Of a stretch of DNA of 64,000 bases, positions 16,526 through 25,844 are shown in pieces. The translations under genes and the position numbers were made by a program. The stretch is from NCBI GenBank assembly GCA_963725415.1, contig CAVRZY010000097.1:1-64000 (forward strand). Reading direction: 5' to 3'. Within the stretch, counting starts at the first letter, position 1. Each line of letters opens with the position of its first letter. This DNA is from CAVRZY01 sp963725415 (GTDB lineage Bacteria > Acidobacteriota > Terriglobia > Bryobacterales > Bryobacteraceae). Under the pieces are notes generated by a model. That model saw nothing but the letters and a program-made list of their open reading frames with translations. It made no database searches and was not told the DNA's origin.

Positions 16526-18412
16526 TTGCGCCGCAGAGATTTCCTGGCCGGTCCGCTGGCGCTGGGCAGAGGGAAGGCGGGCGAGCCGTCCAGGCCGCGC
16601 CTGTTCGTAACCCGCTCCCGGCTCGAGCAGCTCAGGCGGAAGATTCCGACCTCGCACAGCGAACTGTGGAAGCTGGTTTTGGAGAACGCCGACGGCCTGC
16701 TGGACCGCATGCCGCCCTCCAATTACGAAAGCGAAAGCGCCATGCGTTCGGCCGGCCGCGGCATTCCCTGGCAGGCGCTGGTCTGGCTGATCACGGGCCA
16801 GCCGCGCTACCGCGATGGCGCGAAACGCTGGATGCTGCGCATCTGCGAGTATCCGCACTGGCAACAAGACAACGGCCTGGGGGGCGGCGAATGCCTCTTC
16901 GGGCTCGCAGTCGGCTATGACTGGCTGCACGATCAGCTCGAGGAGGGGGAGCGCAAGTTTGTCCGAGACAAGCTGGTGCGCCAGGCCGAAGCGCTGCGCA
17001 ACGGGCCCCCGGTGCACCACGATCTGTGGCTGGCCAATCACAACCACGTCGAGCACCTGGGCCTGGCGGCGGCCGGATTCGCGCTGCGGGAGGAGGTTCC
17101 GCAGGCCGAGGCCTGGGTCCGCCAAGCCCATTCGACTTTCCGGAGGGCCCTGGAGTTCTCCAGCCGCGATGGCAGCTCCACCGAGGGGCATCAGTATTGG
17201 GCCTACTCGGCGGAAGCCATCCTGCGTTACGCGGAGCTGGCGCGCGATCTGCTCAACGACAACCTGTACCGGTACAAGTGGCTGGAGAGCCTGCCCAATT
17301 TCATCATTCACAGCACGCTTCCGGATTTCGACGCCGCCCACTGCGTCATGTCGTTCGGAGACTCGCACGTGACCTACGACTCGCACGGGCCGGCGCACAT
17401 TCTATACCGGACCGCGGCCGAGTACCGGAACCACCACGCCCAGTGGTTGGCCGGCGAGATGCTGCGGCGCAGCGTGGGCCGCACGGCCTACTGCGGCTGG
17501 GCCAGCCTGCTGTGGTACGACGAGACGCTCCAGGCGGCTCCTCTGGCGGAGCTGCCCACTTTCCGGCACTGCCAGGACAGCGGCTGGCTGACCAGCCGCA
17601 GCGCTTGGGATCCGCGAGCCGTCATGGTGGGATTCAAGTGCGGGCCCATGCACGGGCACAAGGCTCAAAAATACTACGATGGCCGTTCCGGCGACACGCA
17701 CGAGATCGGCGGGGGACACGGGCATCCGGACGTGAACAGCTTCCAGGTCTACGCCTATGGGAAGTGGCTGGCCATCGATCCGGGTTACGAAAGGCCCAAA
17801 TGGACGCGCAACCACAACACTGTTCTAGTGAACGGCCAGGGGCAACTGGGCGAAGGCCAAACCTGGTTCAACCGCAAGGCCGTGCTGGAAGCGCGCGCCC
17901 GCAGCGCCATCCTCAAGGCGGAACACCACGCAGATTTCGATTACCTGCTGGGCGATGCGATGAACATTTATCCGCCGGCGGCTGGTCTGAGCAAGTTCCG
18001 GCGGCATTTCATTTACCTCCGGCCCGACTTCATCGTCCTGGTGGACGAGCTCGCTGCCAACCGGCCGTCCCGGTTTGAATGGCTGATGCACGCCCAGGAG
18101 ACGGTGGAACCCAGCGGCGCCGCCAGCTTCGTGGTCAGGAATGGCCCGGTGGCCATGGACGTCGAATTCCTGCTTCCGGATGAGGTGGCGGCAAAGGTGG
18201 CGGGCAAGTTGCTGAGGGCCGAGGCCGGCCCCGCCACGAGTTGCTTGATTGCGGCGGTGCTGCACCCGCGCCACGCGGATGCGCGCGTTGCCATCGCGCG
18301 GCTCGAGTCGAGTCAGGATGCGCGGCTGGGGATCGCCCTGGAGGCCGGCGGCCGCCGGGCCACGCTGGAGCTCGACATCGCCAGGCAGAAGGTGACTGCG
18401 CGCTGGCATTGA
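16526..18412 (+). CDS. Tat-exported heparinase II/III-family protein
   Basis: A 628-residue polysaccharide-lyase-like protein. A TTG at 16526 is the chosen start because CAGGAGG lies five bases upstream and it gives a short twin-arginine-like leader (LRRRDFLAGPLALG). The N-terminal half is an alpha/alpha-toroid (WLANHNHVEHLGLAAAGFAL, SRDGSSTEGHQYWAYSAE). The C-terminal heparinase II/III beta-sandwich contains GGGHGHPDVNSFQVYAYGKW and DPGYERPKWTRNHNTVLVNG. Family members cleave uronic-acid-containing polysaccharides such as heparin, alginate or chondroitin by beta-elimination. The conserved Asn-His and Tyr segments are present, but the substrate cannot be read. A longer in-frame extension upstream has no leader or family similarity. 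Confidence 0.85.
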   Translation: MRRRDFLAGPLALGRGKAGEPSRPRLFVTRSRLEQLRRKIPTSHSELWKLVLENADGLLDRMPPSNYESESAMRSAGRGIPWQALVWLITGQPRYRDGAKRWMLRICEYPHWQQDNGLGGGECLFGLAVGYDWLHDQLEEGERKFVRDKLVRQAEALRNGPPVHHDLWLANHNHVEHLGLAAAGFALREEVPQAEAWVRQAHSTFRRALEFSSRDGSSTEGHQYWAYSAEAILRYAELARDLLNDNLYRYKWLESLPNFIIHSTLPDFDAAHCVMSFGDSHVTYDSHGPAHILYRTAAEYRNHHAQWLAGEMLRRSVGRTAYCGWASLLWYDETLQAAPLAELPTFRHCQDSGWLTSRSAWDPRAVMVGFKCGPMHGHKAQKYYDGRSGDTHEIGGGHGHPDVNSFQVYAYGKWLAIDPGYERPKWTRNHNTVLVNGQGQLGEGQTWFNRKAVLEARARSAILKAEHHADFDYLLGDAMNIYPPAAGLSKFRRHFIYLRPDFIVLVDELAANRPSRFEWLMHAQETVEPSGAASFVVRNGPVAMDVEFLLPDEVAAKVAGKLLRAEAGPATSCLIAAVLHPRHADARVAIARLESSQDARLGIALEAGGRRATLELDIARQKVTARWH

Positions 18413-18493
18413 TGCAGCGGGCGGAACGCAGGCAGATGCCGTCGCCCGGAGCGGTCTGGCCGAGGGTATCACGCGCAGGGCCAATCAGGTAGC

Positions 18494-18555
18494 GGCTGTA
18501 ATGCCTCAGAAGGCGTGAAAGAATGCCGGGGCAACTCGGGGACCTGCCCCACCGG
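18494..18555. repeat. Dispersed repeat ending in GGGGACCTGCCCCACCG, plus copy
   Basis: A roughly 60-base sequence between convergent genes. It is matched in inverted orientation at 27698-27758, with shared blocks GTAATGC, CAGAAG, TGAAAGAATGCC and GGGGACCTGCCCCACCG. It sits immediately downstream of both flanking genes and may serve as a transcription terminator, though it has no T-run. Confidence 0.7.
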
Positions 18556-18557
18556 AT

Positions 18558-20087
18558 TTAAAGCTTCCAGCCCTCGCGGTATTCGCGGTACAGATACTGA
18601 TTGGCTTCGGCGATGTTTGTGACCTTCATGTTTTGGGCGTCCCACTCTAGCGGCGGCGTGGTGTGGTCTTCCCTAAAATTCTTTCTGCTGACTCGTATCG
18701 CCACGGCGGCCACGCAAATGGCTTCCGCGCACGCGGCCGCATTCAAGAAATTGCCGGCCGACGGGCTGCCGCCTTTGAAGGCCTGTACCCATTCACTCTC
18801 CCCGCCGCCTCCACCGCGTCTGCCTTCCTGTGCCTGTTGGGCCGGCTTTTGAGCCAAGTATTCCCGCATCTTCTTCTCAGGAATGATCTGGTTGCCCAGG
18901 ATGATTCCCTTGTCACCGACAAACATGGTTCCGGTGGCCGGCATTGGCTTTTCCTCCACTTCCAGTTCTTCAGGCGTCCAAGGCCGCATTCCGCCTTCGT
19001 ACCAGTACAGGTAGAGCGGGGGCCACTGCCCGTGGGCGGGGAACTTGAAACGCACTCGACCGGCATAGGGGAAAGAAAAATCGTTCATTTTCACCCCGCT
19101 CACCTGATCCACGATTTCGCAGCTTGAGCTCACGTTTGCTTCGATGCTGGTCGGAGCAGGCAAATCGAGCGCCATGAATATCGGCCACAGGCTATAGTTG
19201 CCCATGTCCGCAATGCTGCCGCCTCCAAAGTCATACCAACCGCGAAAGACCGCATGGGTGTAACACGGATGATAGGGACGATCGAGCGCAGGCCCCAGCC
19301 ATAGGTCCCAGTTGAAGCTCTTGGGGACCGGCGGTCTTTCAGTCGGGATGCTTTGCCATTGAGGCCAAAACGGCCGATCCGTCCAGTTATGCACTTCGCG
19401 AAGAGTGCCGATTGCGCCGTCCAATATCATATCTCTGACTGCGTTGATCGGGCTTCTCCAGGCCAGCAAGTGCGTCGCAACTCCGGTTTTGCGAGCGGTC
19501 TCGACTACTAACCTGGCCTCGTACACCCTGTTAGCAAGGGGCTTGTGAATAGCGACATGCTTGCCCTTCTTCATGGCCGCAATGGAGATGGTGGCATGAT
19601 GATGGTCCGGGGTGATGATCTTGACCGAATCCAGGCCCTTTTCCTTCTCCAGTAACTCTCGAAAGTCCTCGTAGGACGAGCATCCCTTATAACTCTCGGA
19701 TGACCGCTTCTTCGCATAGTAGGTCTCGATGATTTCCCGTGCCACTTCCCGGCCTGCCCGAATGCCTTGAACGCCCGCTCCCCAGTTAGGCTGTTCCAGG
19801 GCCTTGCGGATGCTGTCGCGGATTCCGGTCTTAGACCAATCCACGTAGTTCGTGTTGTCTCTTTCAGGATCACAGACAGCGACGATCTGTACTTCGGGGT
19901 TAGTGACCAACCTCAAGAGTTCCCTTATTCCTTGAGTGCCGCAACCGATATAGGCCAAGGTGAGTTTATCGCTGGGAGCGACGAAGCCTGACCCGCCGAG
20001 TACGTGTCGTGGAACAATACTGAATGCGACAGTCGCGGCTGCGGGGGCGAGAAACTCGCGACGGTTAGGACTGTCTTCAGGTGTCAT
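18558..20087 (-). CDS. Tat-exported Gfo/Idh/MocA family oxidoreductase (long form)
   Basis: A 509-residue enzyme with a twin-arginine-type leader (DSPNRREFLAPAAATVAF). The nucleotide-binding domain has LTLAYIGCGTQGIRELLRLV, and the catalytic-type segment is KHVAIHKPLANRVYEARLVV, where H-K-P replaces the more usual E-K-P. WYDFGGGSIADMGNY is typical of this secreted sub-family. A low-complexity Gly/Arg stretch lies near QAQEGRRGGGGGESEW. It probably oxidises a sugar or sugar acid in the periplasm. AGGAG lies nine bases before the ATG. A GTATAC element lies 77 bases upstream. Confidence 0.86.
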   Translation of the reverse strand: MTPEDSPNRREFLAPAAATVAFSIVPRHVLGGSGFVAPSDKLTLAYIGCGTQGIRELLRLVTNPEVQIVAVCDPERDNTNYVDWSKTGIRDSIRKALEQPNWGAGVQGIRAGREVAREIIETYYAKKRSSESYKGCSSYEDFRELLEKEKGLDSVKIITPDHHHATISIAAMKKGKHVAIHKPLANRVYEARLVVETARKTGVATHLLAWRSPINAVRDMILDGAIGTLREVHNWTDRPFWPQWQSIPTERPPVPKSFNWDLWLGPALDRPYHPCYTHAVFRGWYDFGGGSIADMGNYSLWPIFMALDLPAPTSIEANVSSSCEIVDQVSGVKMNDFSFPYAGRVRFKFPAHGQWPPLYLYWYEGGMRPWTPEELEVEEKPMPATGTMFVGDKGIILGNQIIPEKKMREYLAQKPAQQAQEGRRGGGGGESEWVQAFKGGSPSAGNFLNAAACAEAICVAAVAIRVSRKNFREDHTTPPLEWDAQNMKVTNIAEANQYLYREYREGWKL

Positions 20088-20163
20088 TGTATTATCTCCT
20101 TTGCTGAGCGCGCTGGAAAGGATCGAAGCCGGAATTCCCGTTTTGGCCTGCCGGCTTCATCCA

Positions 20164-20169
20164 AGTATA
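20164..20169 (-). promoter_or_regulatory. GTATAC-type promoter element upstream of the long Gfo/Idh/MocA gene
   Basis: The minus strand reads CCTGTATACTTGG, containing TATACT about 77 bases upstream of the ATG at 20087. The remaining 20088-20382 interval between this gene and the next receptor stop has no other recognisable feature. Confidence 0.35.
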
Positions 20170-20382
20170 CAGGACATCGCCGAAATCGACTTCGCCCGGA
20201 TCGGGATCTGGCAGCATCGGGTGGTAGTCCGAATCGTCCTGTGCAAGCACCGCGTTGAAGAATTCGCGGAAGAACTTAATCTGTTGCTTGTCTTGCGTGA
20301 GAAGCGCAAGCTCGATGTGCTGCCGGACAGCTTCATCGTCCCAGTAGCCGGTAGCTTGGGCGAGGGCCTTGAGCTCGGATCC

Positions 20383-23300
20383 CTAAAATGCGTACCGGAA
20401 TCCCAACTCGACGCTGCGCGGCAGGTTCCTCTGAGTAATCGGCACGACGCCGAACAGGTTCGAGGACGGAGTCGTATTCGGGGAGCTGAAAATCGGGGTA
20501 TTGCTCACGTTGAACGCCGATACTTTGAACTGCAAGCGGTGTCCTTCGTGAATCTGGAAACTGCGGATCAGAGTCACGTCGGCCTGCGGCGCCGAATGCG
20601 TGCGGATGGTGGAGCTGCGCATCTTGGCGGTGCGCAGTGTGTCGGAGGGCCGGACCACCCAAATGGAAGGCGAGGTATCGAACCAGTGATTCAGCGTCTG
20701 CCCGCTCGAGAGCTTCGGGTCGCCGTAGATGTAGTAGCCACCGGGGTAGGATACGGGAATACCCTTCTGCAGAGTGCTCAGCCAGTTAAAGGCCCACCCG
20801 CCGATGATGTGGGACAGGACACCGTGGTTCAGCCATTTCTGTTTCGGACCCACGGGAAAGTCGTAGGTGCCGGAGATCACGAGACGCTGTGGCACATCGA
20901 AGTCCGTCAGTTCTCGCGATGGCCTCGGGTCCTGCGGGTTCTGGAACTCCGTAGTTTGCATGGTCTTCGATGCCGTATAAGAAACCAGCGCCGAGAGGCC
21001 GCGGCTGAAACGTTTCTCGACTTTCAACTGGAACGCGTTGTACCAGCTCCCGCCCAGGCTCTGCGCGCCTTCCGTGATCGATGTGAACTGGGGGATGGGA
21101 ACGATCAGGTTACGGCGTTGAATCGTGCTTTGCGCGCCGCGCGAGGTGCTGGACGGCAGGATGCCGTAGAACGGATTAGCAACCGCCTGCGAAAGGTATG
21201 GGGTGCCTTGCGCAAGCTGCTCCGGCGTGAGCACGTTGATGTCTTTGCTCACCTGGAGCTTGCTGGTCCGGCTGCCGACATAGGCAGCGTCCACCAGCAG
21301 ACCCGGGATGATCTCGTACTGCAAGCCAAACGAGAACTGCCAGACGTAAGGGATGCGCCGCTGCGGATCGTAGAACGTGGCGGCGTCACCCACCTGCGTG
21401 GAGAGTCCCCCCTGCGGTCCGGCCGGCTGGAGCAGTCCACCCGGGAACGGATTGGTGAGTGTGTTAAACGGCCGGTAGTCGGCAGTGGCGGTTTGGGCGG
21501 TGGTGGTGCGTGCGAAGCCCAGGCTGCCACCGTAGTCGGAGGTGGGCAGGAAGTAGCGGCCCACACCGCCTCTGAAGACCAGCGCCTTCGTGTTCAGTAC
21601 CCTGTATGCCACGCCCAGGCGAGGCTGCCAGGCATTCCGGTCGGGCTCAAAGGCGCCGCACGGCTGGCCATTGATCCCGGCGAACAGCAGGCCTCCCCGC
21701 AGGTCCAGGCCGGGCACGGTGTAAGGGCTCTTGGCGCTGAAATCGAAGCCGCGGTTCTGCCGGTTATAGCGTTCCACGGCTGGGGTTTCGTAATCCCACC
21801 GCAGCCCCAAGTTGAGAGTCAGCCTTCGATTTACCTGCCAATCGTCCTGGAAGTACAGTACCGGGTAGTGCCAACTTGTGTAGGGAGTGGCGTTCAGAGT
21901 AGCGGAACCGTCGCTCATGTACCCGAGCAGGAACGAGCCGATGGCGTTGCCCGTCCCCTTGTCATCCACCTGCGGGTTGGCGCTGGTCCAGCCACGCGTG
22001 AACGAATAGCTGCCGCCTCCGTTCTTGCGCCCGAAGCTGGCGAAGTGCTGAACGCGGTATTCTACGCCGGCCTTCACCGAGTGCGCGCCCATGTTCCGCA
22101 GCAGTGATCCCTGGGCGGTCCAGGTTTCGCTAGGCAGCACGTCTTTCTCGTCAATGCTGGTGCCGATGTAACTTTCGAAGTTGAACAGCGGATACTTTCC
22201 CGGCAACTGTAACTGGCTGGTCACCGGCAGGCCGAGATAGGAGAGGTCCTGGGGCTCGTAGATGCTGGTGTACACAAAGCGGTTGAAGCCGAGACGTCCG
22301 CTCAGAATGGTACGGGGGCTCAATGCGCCGACCACGTCGAACACACCACCGTCGTTACGGCGCGAGGCATGACTGATCTGCTTGGCCGGGGTGTCCCAAT
22401 CGTAGGGATTCTTGCGCCCGCCATCGCGGAAGTTACGGTCCCAGCGGCCGTACATGCGCCAGCGTTGGTTGATGTTGTGGTCGATGCGCGCGATCACGTT
22501 GTAGTAATCGGTGAGTGACCCCGCCTGTCCTGCGAAGTAGTTATTCGCATGCGTCACCGCATCGCCGGTTTGGTTGGGGAGCGGGATATCCTTCAGCACG
22601 GCGAGCGCAATCGGCACGATGCGGGCTGAGGGAACAAGATTTCCCGAAAAGGGGGTCCGCAGGTATTGCGGGTTCGTCAGAGACACCGCCTTGCTCTTGT
22701 CGAACGCCGGATTGGGCGTAATGGTCAGAGGATCGAACATGGTGTACAGCTTGCCGGCGGTGGTGAGTGTCTGCGAAAAATCGCCGGTGCGCTGCTCCGG
22801 CGTGGGAACCGAGCCGATGGCCGGCTGCGGCTGAAAGTCGCGGTACTTCTCCATGGAGAACATGAAGAAGGTGCGTTCCTTCCCCCGGTACACTCTGGGG
22901 ACGTAGACCGGACCGTCCAATTCGAATCCGTATTGATCGATGAATCCGCCCGGACGCGGCTGGCCAGTGGCGTTATTCGAGTACTGGTTCGCTTCGAACC
23001 GGGACCGCCGCATATACTCGTAAGCCGCGCCGTGGAGACTGTTGGTTCCCGGCTTGATGGACAAGCTGATCACGCCGCCGCCGGTGCGCCCGTACTGCGC
23101 GTCGTAGGTGTTGGTCTGGATCTTGAATTCCTGCGTCGCTTCCACCGGCGGGACGTATGCTACCTGCTGGACGGAGCCGTAGTTAGCGACGGCGTTGTTG
23201 GGGACTCCATCCAATTGAATCTCGTTCATGCTGTGCTGGCCGCCGTTGATGGAGAAGTCGTTGATCGAACCGTTATCGAACGGGCGGAAATAGGTCAGCG

Positions 23301-23796
23301 AACTTCCGGAATACTGCACGCCCGCCGCGATATTCACAAGCTCGAACGGATTGCGGCCATTGAGTGGCAGGTCCGTCACCTTGCGGTTGTCGATGACCTG
23401 GCCGCGGCTGCTGGTGGACGTCTCCAGCAGAGGGGCCTCGGCCACCACGGTGACCGTGTCGGACATCTGTCCGATTTCGAGGACCACGTTGATCTCGATC
23501 CGGTCGTTGATGCGCAGCTCGAAGGGACCCCGCTCGAATGACTTGAAGCCGGCTTGCTGCACCTGCAACTTGTACTGGCCCGGCAACAGGTAGGACGCCA
23601 CATAGCGACCCTGCTCGTTGGACACGGCATCCACCGATACGCCGGTGCCGATGTTGGTTACCGTCAGGCGTGAGCCGGGCACGGCGGCGCCGGACTGGTC
23701 AGTCACTGCGCCGACCAAGGTCGCCCGGTATTCCTGGGCGCTGACCAACGTGGCACAGGCCAAACCTGCGATAGCAGCGAATATGCGAGAGCGCAT
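20383..23796 (-). CDS. Oar-like TonB-dependent outer-membrane receptor (2)
   Basis: An 1137-residue receptor of the same type as the one at 12802-16248. It has a signal peptide (MRSRIFAAIAGLACATLVSA), an Ig-like regulatory domain (LVGAVTDQSGAAVPGSRLTV, then LPGQYKLQVQQAGFKSF), a plug with VIDNRKVTDLPLNGRNPFEL, and a beta-barrel ending GFRYAF. The 'LPLNGRN' plug motif is typical of these Acidobacterial receptors. The ATG at 23796 follows GGAGGAGG with seven bases of spacing, better than a TTG six bases upstream. The substrate is unknown; its position between a Gfo/Idh/MocA gene and amidohydrolases suggests a plant or microbial polymer fragment. Confidence 0.9.
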   Translation of the reverse strand: MRSRIFAAIAGLACATLVSAQEYRATLVGAVTDQSGAAVPGSRLTVTNIGTGVSVDAVSNEQGRYVASYLLPGQYKLQVQQAGFKSFERGPFELRINDRIEINVVLEIGQMSDTVTVVAEAPLLETSTSSRGQVIDNRKVTDLPLNGRNPFELVNIAAGVQYSGSSLTYFRPFDNGSINDFSINGGQHSMNEIQLDGVPNNAVANYGSVQQVAYVPPVEATQEFKIQTNTYDAQYGRTGGGVISLSIKPGTNSLHGAAYEYMRRSRFEANQYSNNATGQPRPGGFIDQYGFELDGPVYVPRVYRGKERTFFMFSMEKYRDFQPQPAIGSVPTPEQRTGDFSQTLTTAGKLYTMFDPLTITPNPAFDKSKAVSLTNPQYLRTPFSGNLVPSARIVPIALAVLKDIPLPNQTGDAVTHANNYFAGQAGSLTDYYNVIARIDHNINQRWRMYGRWDRNFRDGGRKNPYDWDTPAKQISHASRRNDGGVFDVVGALSPRTILSGRLGFNRFVYTSIYEPQDLSYLGLPVTSQLQLPGKYPLFNFESYIGTSIDEKDVLPSETWTAQGSLLRNMGAHSVKAGVEYRVQHFASFGRKNGGGSYSFTRGWTSANPQVDDKGTGNAIGSFLLGYMSDGSATLNATPYTSWHYPVLYFQDDWQVNRRLTLNLGLRWDYETPAVERYNRQNRGFDFSAKSPYTVPGLDLRGGLLFAGINGQPCGAFEPDRNAWQPRLGVAYRVLNTKALVFRGGVGRYFLPTSDYGGSLGFARTTTAQTATADYRPFNTLTNPFPGGLLQPAGPQGGLSTQVGDAATFYDPQRRIPYVWQFSFGLQYEIIPGLLVDAAYVGSRTSKLQVSKDINVLTPEQLAQGTPYLSQAVANPFYGILPSSTSRGAQSTIQRRNLIVPIPQFTSITEGAQSLGGSWYNAFQLKVEKRFSRGLSALVSYTASKTMQTTEFQNPQDPRPSRELTDFDVPQRLVISGTYDFPVGPKQKWLNHGVLSHIIGGWAFNWLSTLQKGIPVSYPGGYYIYGDPKLSSGQTLNHWFDTSPSIWVVRPSDTLRTAKMRSSTIRTHSAPQADVTLIRSFQIHEGHRLQFKVSAFNVSNTPIFSSPNTTPSSNLFGVVPITQRNLPRSVELGFRYAF

Positions 23797-24219
23797 AGAC
23801 AAACCTCCTCCCCCCTGGATTCAGCCAGGATTTCCATTTTGCCTTCCCGGCCACCAGCCAGTATACATCCAATCACCTCTGTTGGGGCCGTTTTTTCATG
23901 GTTTCCCTCCCCAGCGACTGCGGCGACCCAGGAAGGGGCCAGCTCTGCCTCCTCCGAGTACCTAGAAACACGTCGGCACCGGCAGCGCCGGGGTGCCCTC
24001 TGGGCCCCGCCGCACCATCGCTCCGAAGAGGTTGTGGGCCATCACGCTCAGCTACAGCCGTACCTCGTTGGAGCGGAAGCGGGGGCAACACAGAAGAGAG
24101 CTGAGCGGGGTATACATCCGCTGGCCGGTTTACAGGCCGGCGGTCGCTCGACTGCGCCTAGAATGAAGAGTGGCTTGGATCGGAAGAGAACCTCGAGCCA
24201 GCCAGTGGAGTGAAATACG
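23797..24219. other. Divergent intergenic region with two GTATAC elements
   Basis: This 423-base gap separates receptor (2), read leftward, from the amidohydrolase pair, read rightward. It holds GTATAC at 23861-23866 and a second GTATAC at 24110-24115, one near each gene, in keeping with divergent promoters. I see no convincing small gene or RNA in the rest. Confidence 0.5.
23860..23865 (-). promoter_or_regulatory. GTATAC-type promoter element upstream of receptor (2)
   Basis: The minus-strand context is TTGGATGTATACTGG, with TATACT about 64 bases upstream of the ATG at 23796, nearly the same distance as for receptor (1). Confidence 0.4.
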
Positions 24220-25053
24220 ATGAAGAGCGCGGAAGCGTATTCTCGCCGGGAGTTGCTGATTGCCGCCGGGCTGGCCGCGGCCGCCACCGCGGGCCGGGCC
24301 GAGCAGGCGCGTCGAATCCCGGTGATCGACTGCCATACACATGCGGGCACGGGCGCCACGCTGACCGATCCCTGGACTACCATCGCCGATCCGCAGGAGA
24401 TCCTGCGGCGCAACAAGGAAGCCGGCATCGACAAAGCGTGCATCTTCCCCATTTCCCACGACACCTTCGAGGAGGCGAACCGCGAGATTGCGCAGATCGT
24501 GAAGCGCTACCCCGGGCGATTCATCGGCTTCGCCAAGCACGACCCGGTGAACGAGAAGGGCCGCATCCGTGCGATGCTGCTGCGCGAGTGCCGCGACCTG
24601 GGGCTGCGGGGACTGAAACTGCACGTCAAGCCCACTCCGGAAGTTCTCGACACGGTGGCTGAGCTGGGGATCCCCGTACTCTGGCATCCCGGCCGCATCG
24701 CCATGTTCGACGATATCGCCAAGGCCTACCCCACGGTCGATCTGATCCTGGCCCATTTGGGCAGCGATCTCTCGAGCGATTGGAGGGAGCACCTGGCGGG
24801 CATCGAGATGGCCCGGCGTTATCCCAACGTCTACCTGGACACCGGGGCGACGGTGCTGACGCGTTACCTGGAGCAGGCTCTCAAGGAAGTGGGGCCGGAG
24901 AAAATCATCTTCGGCTCGGACGAGCCCGAGGTGGACTGCCGCCTGGAGATCTTCAAGATCCGCGTGCTGAAACTGCCGAAGCAGCAGGAGGAGATGATTC
25001 TCGGCGGCAACATCCAGCGGCTGCTCGGCAAGTACAAAGGAGGCGCGTCGTGA
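24220..25053 (+). CDS. Tat-exported amidohydrolase (amidohydrolase_2 type)
   Basis: A 277-residue TIM-barrel hydrolase with a twin-arginine leader (YSRRELLIAAGLAAAAT). The metal-site residues of the amidohydrolase-related family are complete: H39-x-H41 in VIDCHTHAG, H156 in VLWHPGR, H179 in ILAHLGS and D234 in FGSDEPE. Family members include decarboxylases and lactonases such as the 2-pyrone-4,6-dicarboxylate type, so a small carbonyl or lactone substrate is plausible. The ATG follows GGAGTGAAATACG. Its stop overlaps the GTG start of the next gene by four bases (GTGA), showing tight coupling to a divergent paralog. Confidence 0.82.
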   Translation: MKSAEAYSRRELLIAAGLAAAATAGRAEQARRIPVIDCHTHAGTGATLTDPWTTIADPQEILRRNKEAGIDKACIFPISHDTFEEANREIAQIVKRYPGRFIGFAKHDPVNEKGRIRAMLLRECRDLGLRGLKLHVKPTPEVLDTVAELGIPVLWHPGRIAMFDDIAKAYPTVDLILAHLGSDLSSDWREHLAGIEMARRYPNVYLDTGATVLTRYLEQALKEVGPEKIIFGSDEPEVDCRLEIFKIRVLKLPKQQEEMILGGNIQRLLGKYKGGAS

Positions 25054-25817
25054 AAAAGGAAACGCGCCAGCCGCTGGTGATTGACTGCCATGCCCTGGTG
25101 GGCGCGGGGAGGACTTGGGCCGATCCGGAACGGGAAGTCGATTACGACTTGAACCTGCTGTTGGAGCGGGGTGCGGAGGCCGGCATCGACCGGCACTCCG
25201 TGATGCCGCCGCGCAACCACAGCTACACGGAAGCCAACCGGCAGGTGGCCCGGATCTGCGAAAAGCACGCCGGCAGGCTGATCGGCTTGGCCGCGCACAG
25301 CCCGCAGCGCGAGGCCGGCCGCTTGCGGCAGATGCTGGTTGAAGAGGTCAGGTCGATGGGCCTGCGTGGCGTGAGGTCCGACGGGCATCCCACGCGGGAA
25401 CTGCTCGATGCGGCGCTCGAGCTCGGCATCCCGGTCCTCTACTACCCGAAGCCCGACCGCGGGCAGCCACTGGGCAGGTATTACCACATGCTCGCCACCG
25501 CCTACCCCAAGGTGAATTTCATCCTTCCGCACCTGGGCCAGTTCCGCTCGTTGAGCTGGCCGGCGCACATGGAGGCGCTGGATCTTGCCAGGCGCTACTC
25601 CAATGTATATGTCGATACATCCGGCGTGGGCAGTTTCAAGTACCTGGAGATGGCTGTGCGCGAATTGCCGCCGGAAAAGATCCTGTTCGGCGCCTGCGCG
25701 CCGGAACTGGACCCGCGCGTGGAAAAGCACGCGCTCGAACTGCTGAAGCTCCCGCCCGACCGTTACGCCAAGGTGGCCGGACTGAACATCCTGCGGCTAC
25801 TGGGCAAGCAACTGTAA
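25050..25817 (+). CDS. Amidohydrolase paralog lacking most metal ligands
   Basis: A 255-residue paralog of the preceding gene with the same barrel plan but altered active site. HxH has become H14-A-L16 (IDCHALVG), the second-strand His is replaced by Tyr132 (VLYYPKP), and the strand-8 Asp is replaced by Cys216 (FGACAPE). Only the His in ILPHLGQ remains of the later ligands. It has no signal peptide, although its partner does. It starts with GTG inside the partner stop codon, so both should be made in similar amounts. It may be a non-catalytic partner, a changed-function enzyme or a gene starting to decay; the open frame argues for selection. Confidence 0.75.
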   Translation: MKKETRQPLVIDCHALVGAGRTWADPEREVDYDLNLLLERGAEAGIDRHSVMPPRNHSYTEANRQVARICEKHAGRLIGLAAHSPQREAGRLRQMLVEEVRSMGLRGVRSDGHPTRELLDAALELGIPVLYYPKPDRGQPLGRYYHMLATAYPKVNFILPHLGQFRSLSWPAHMEALDLARRYSNVYVDTSGVGSFKYLEMAVRELPPEKILFGACAPELDPRVEKHALELLKLPPDRYAKVAGLNILRLLGKQL

Positions 25818-25844
25818 GAGCCGGTGTGCTTGACCGGCTGGACC

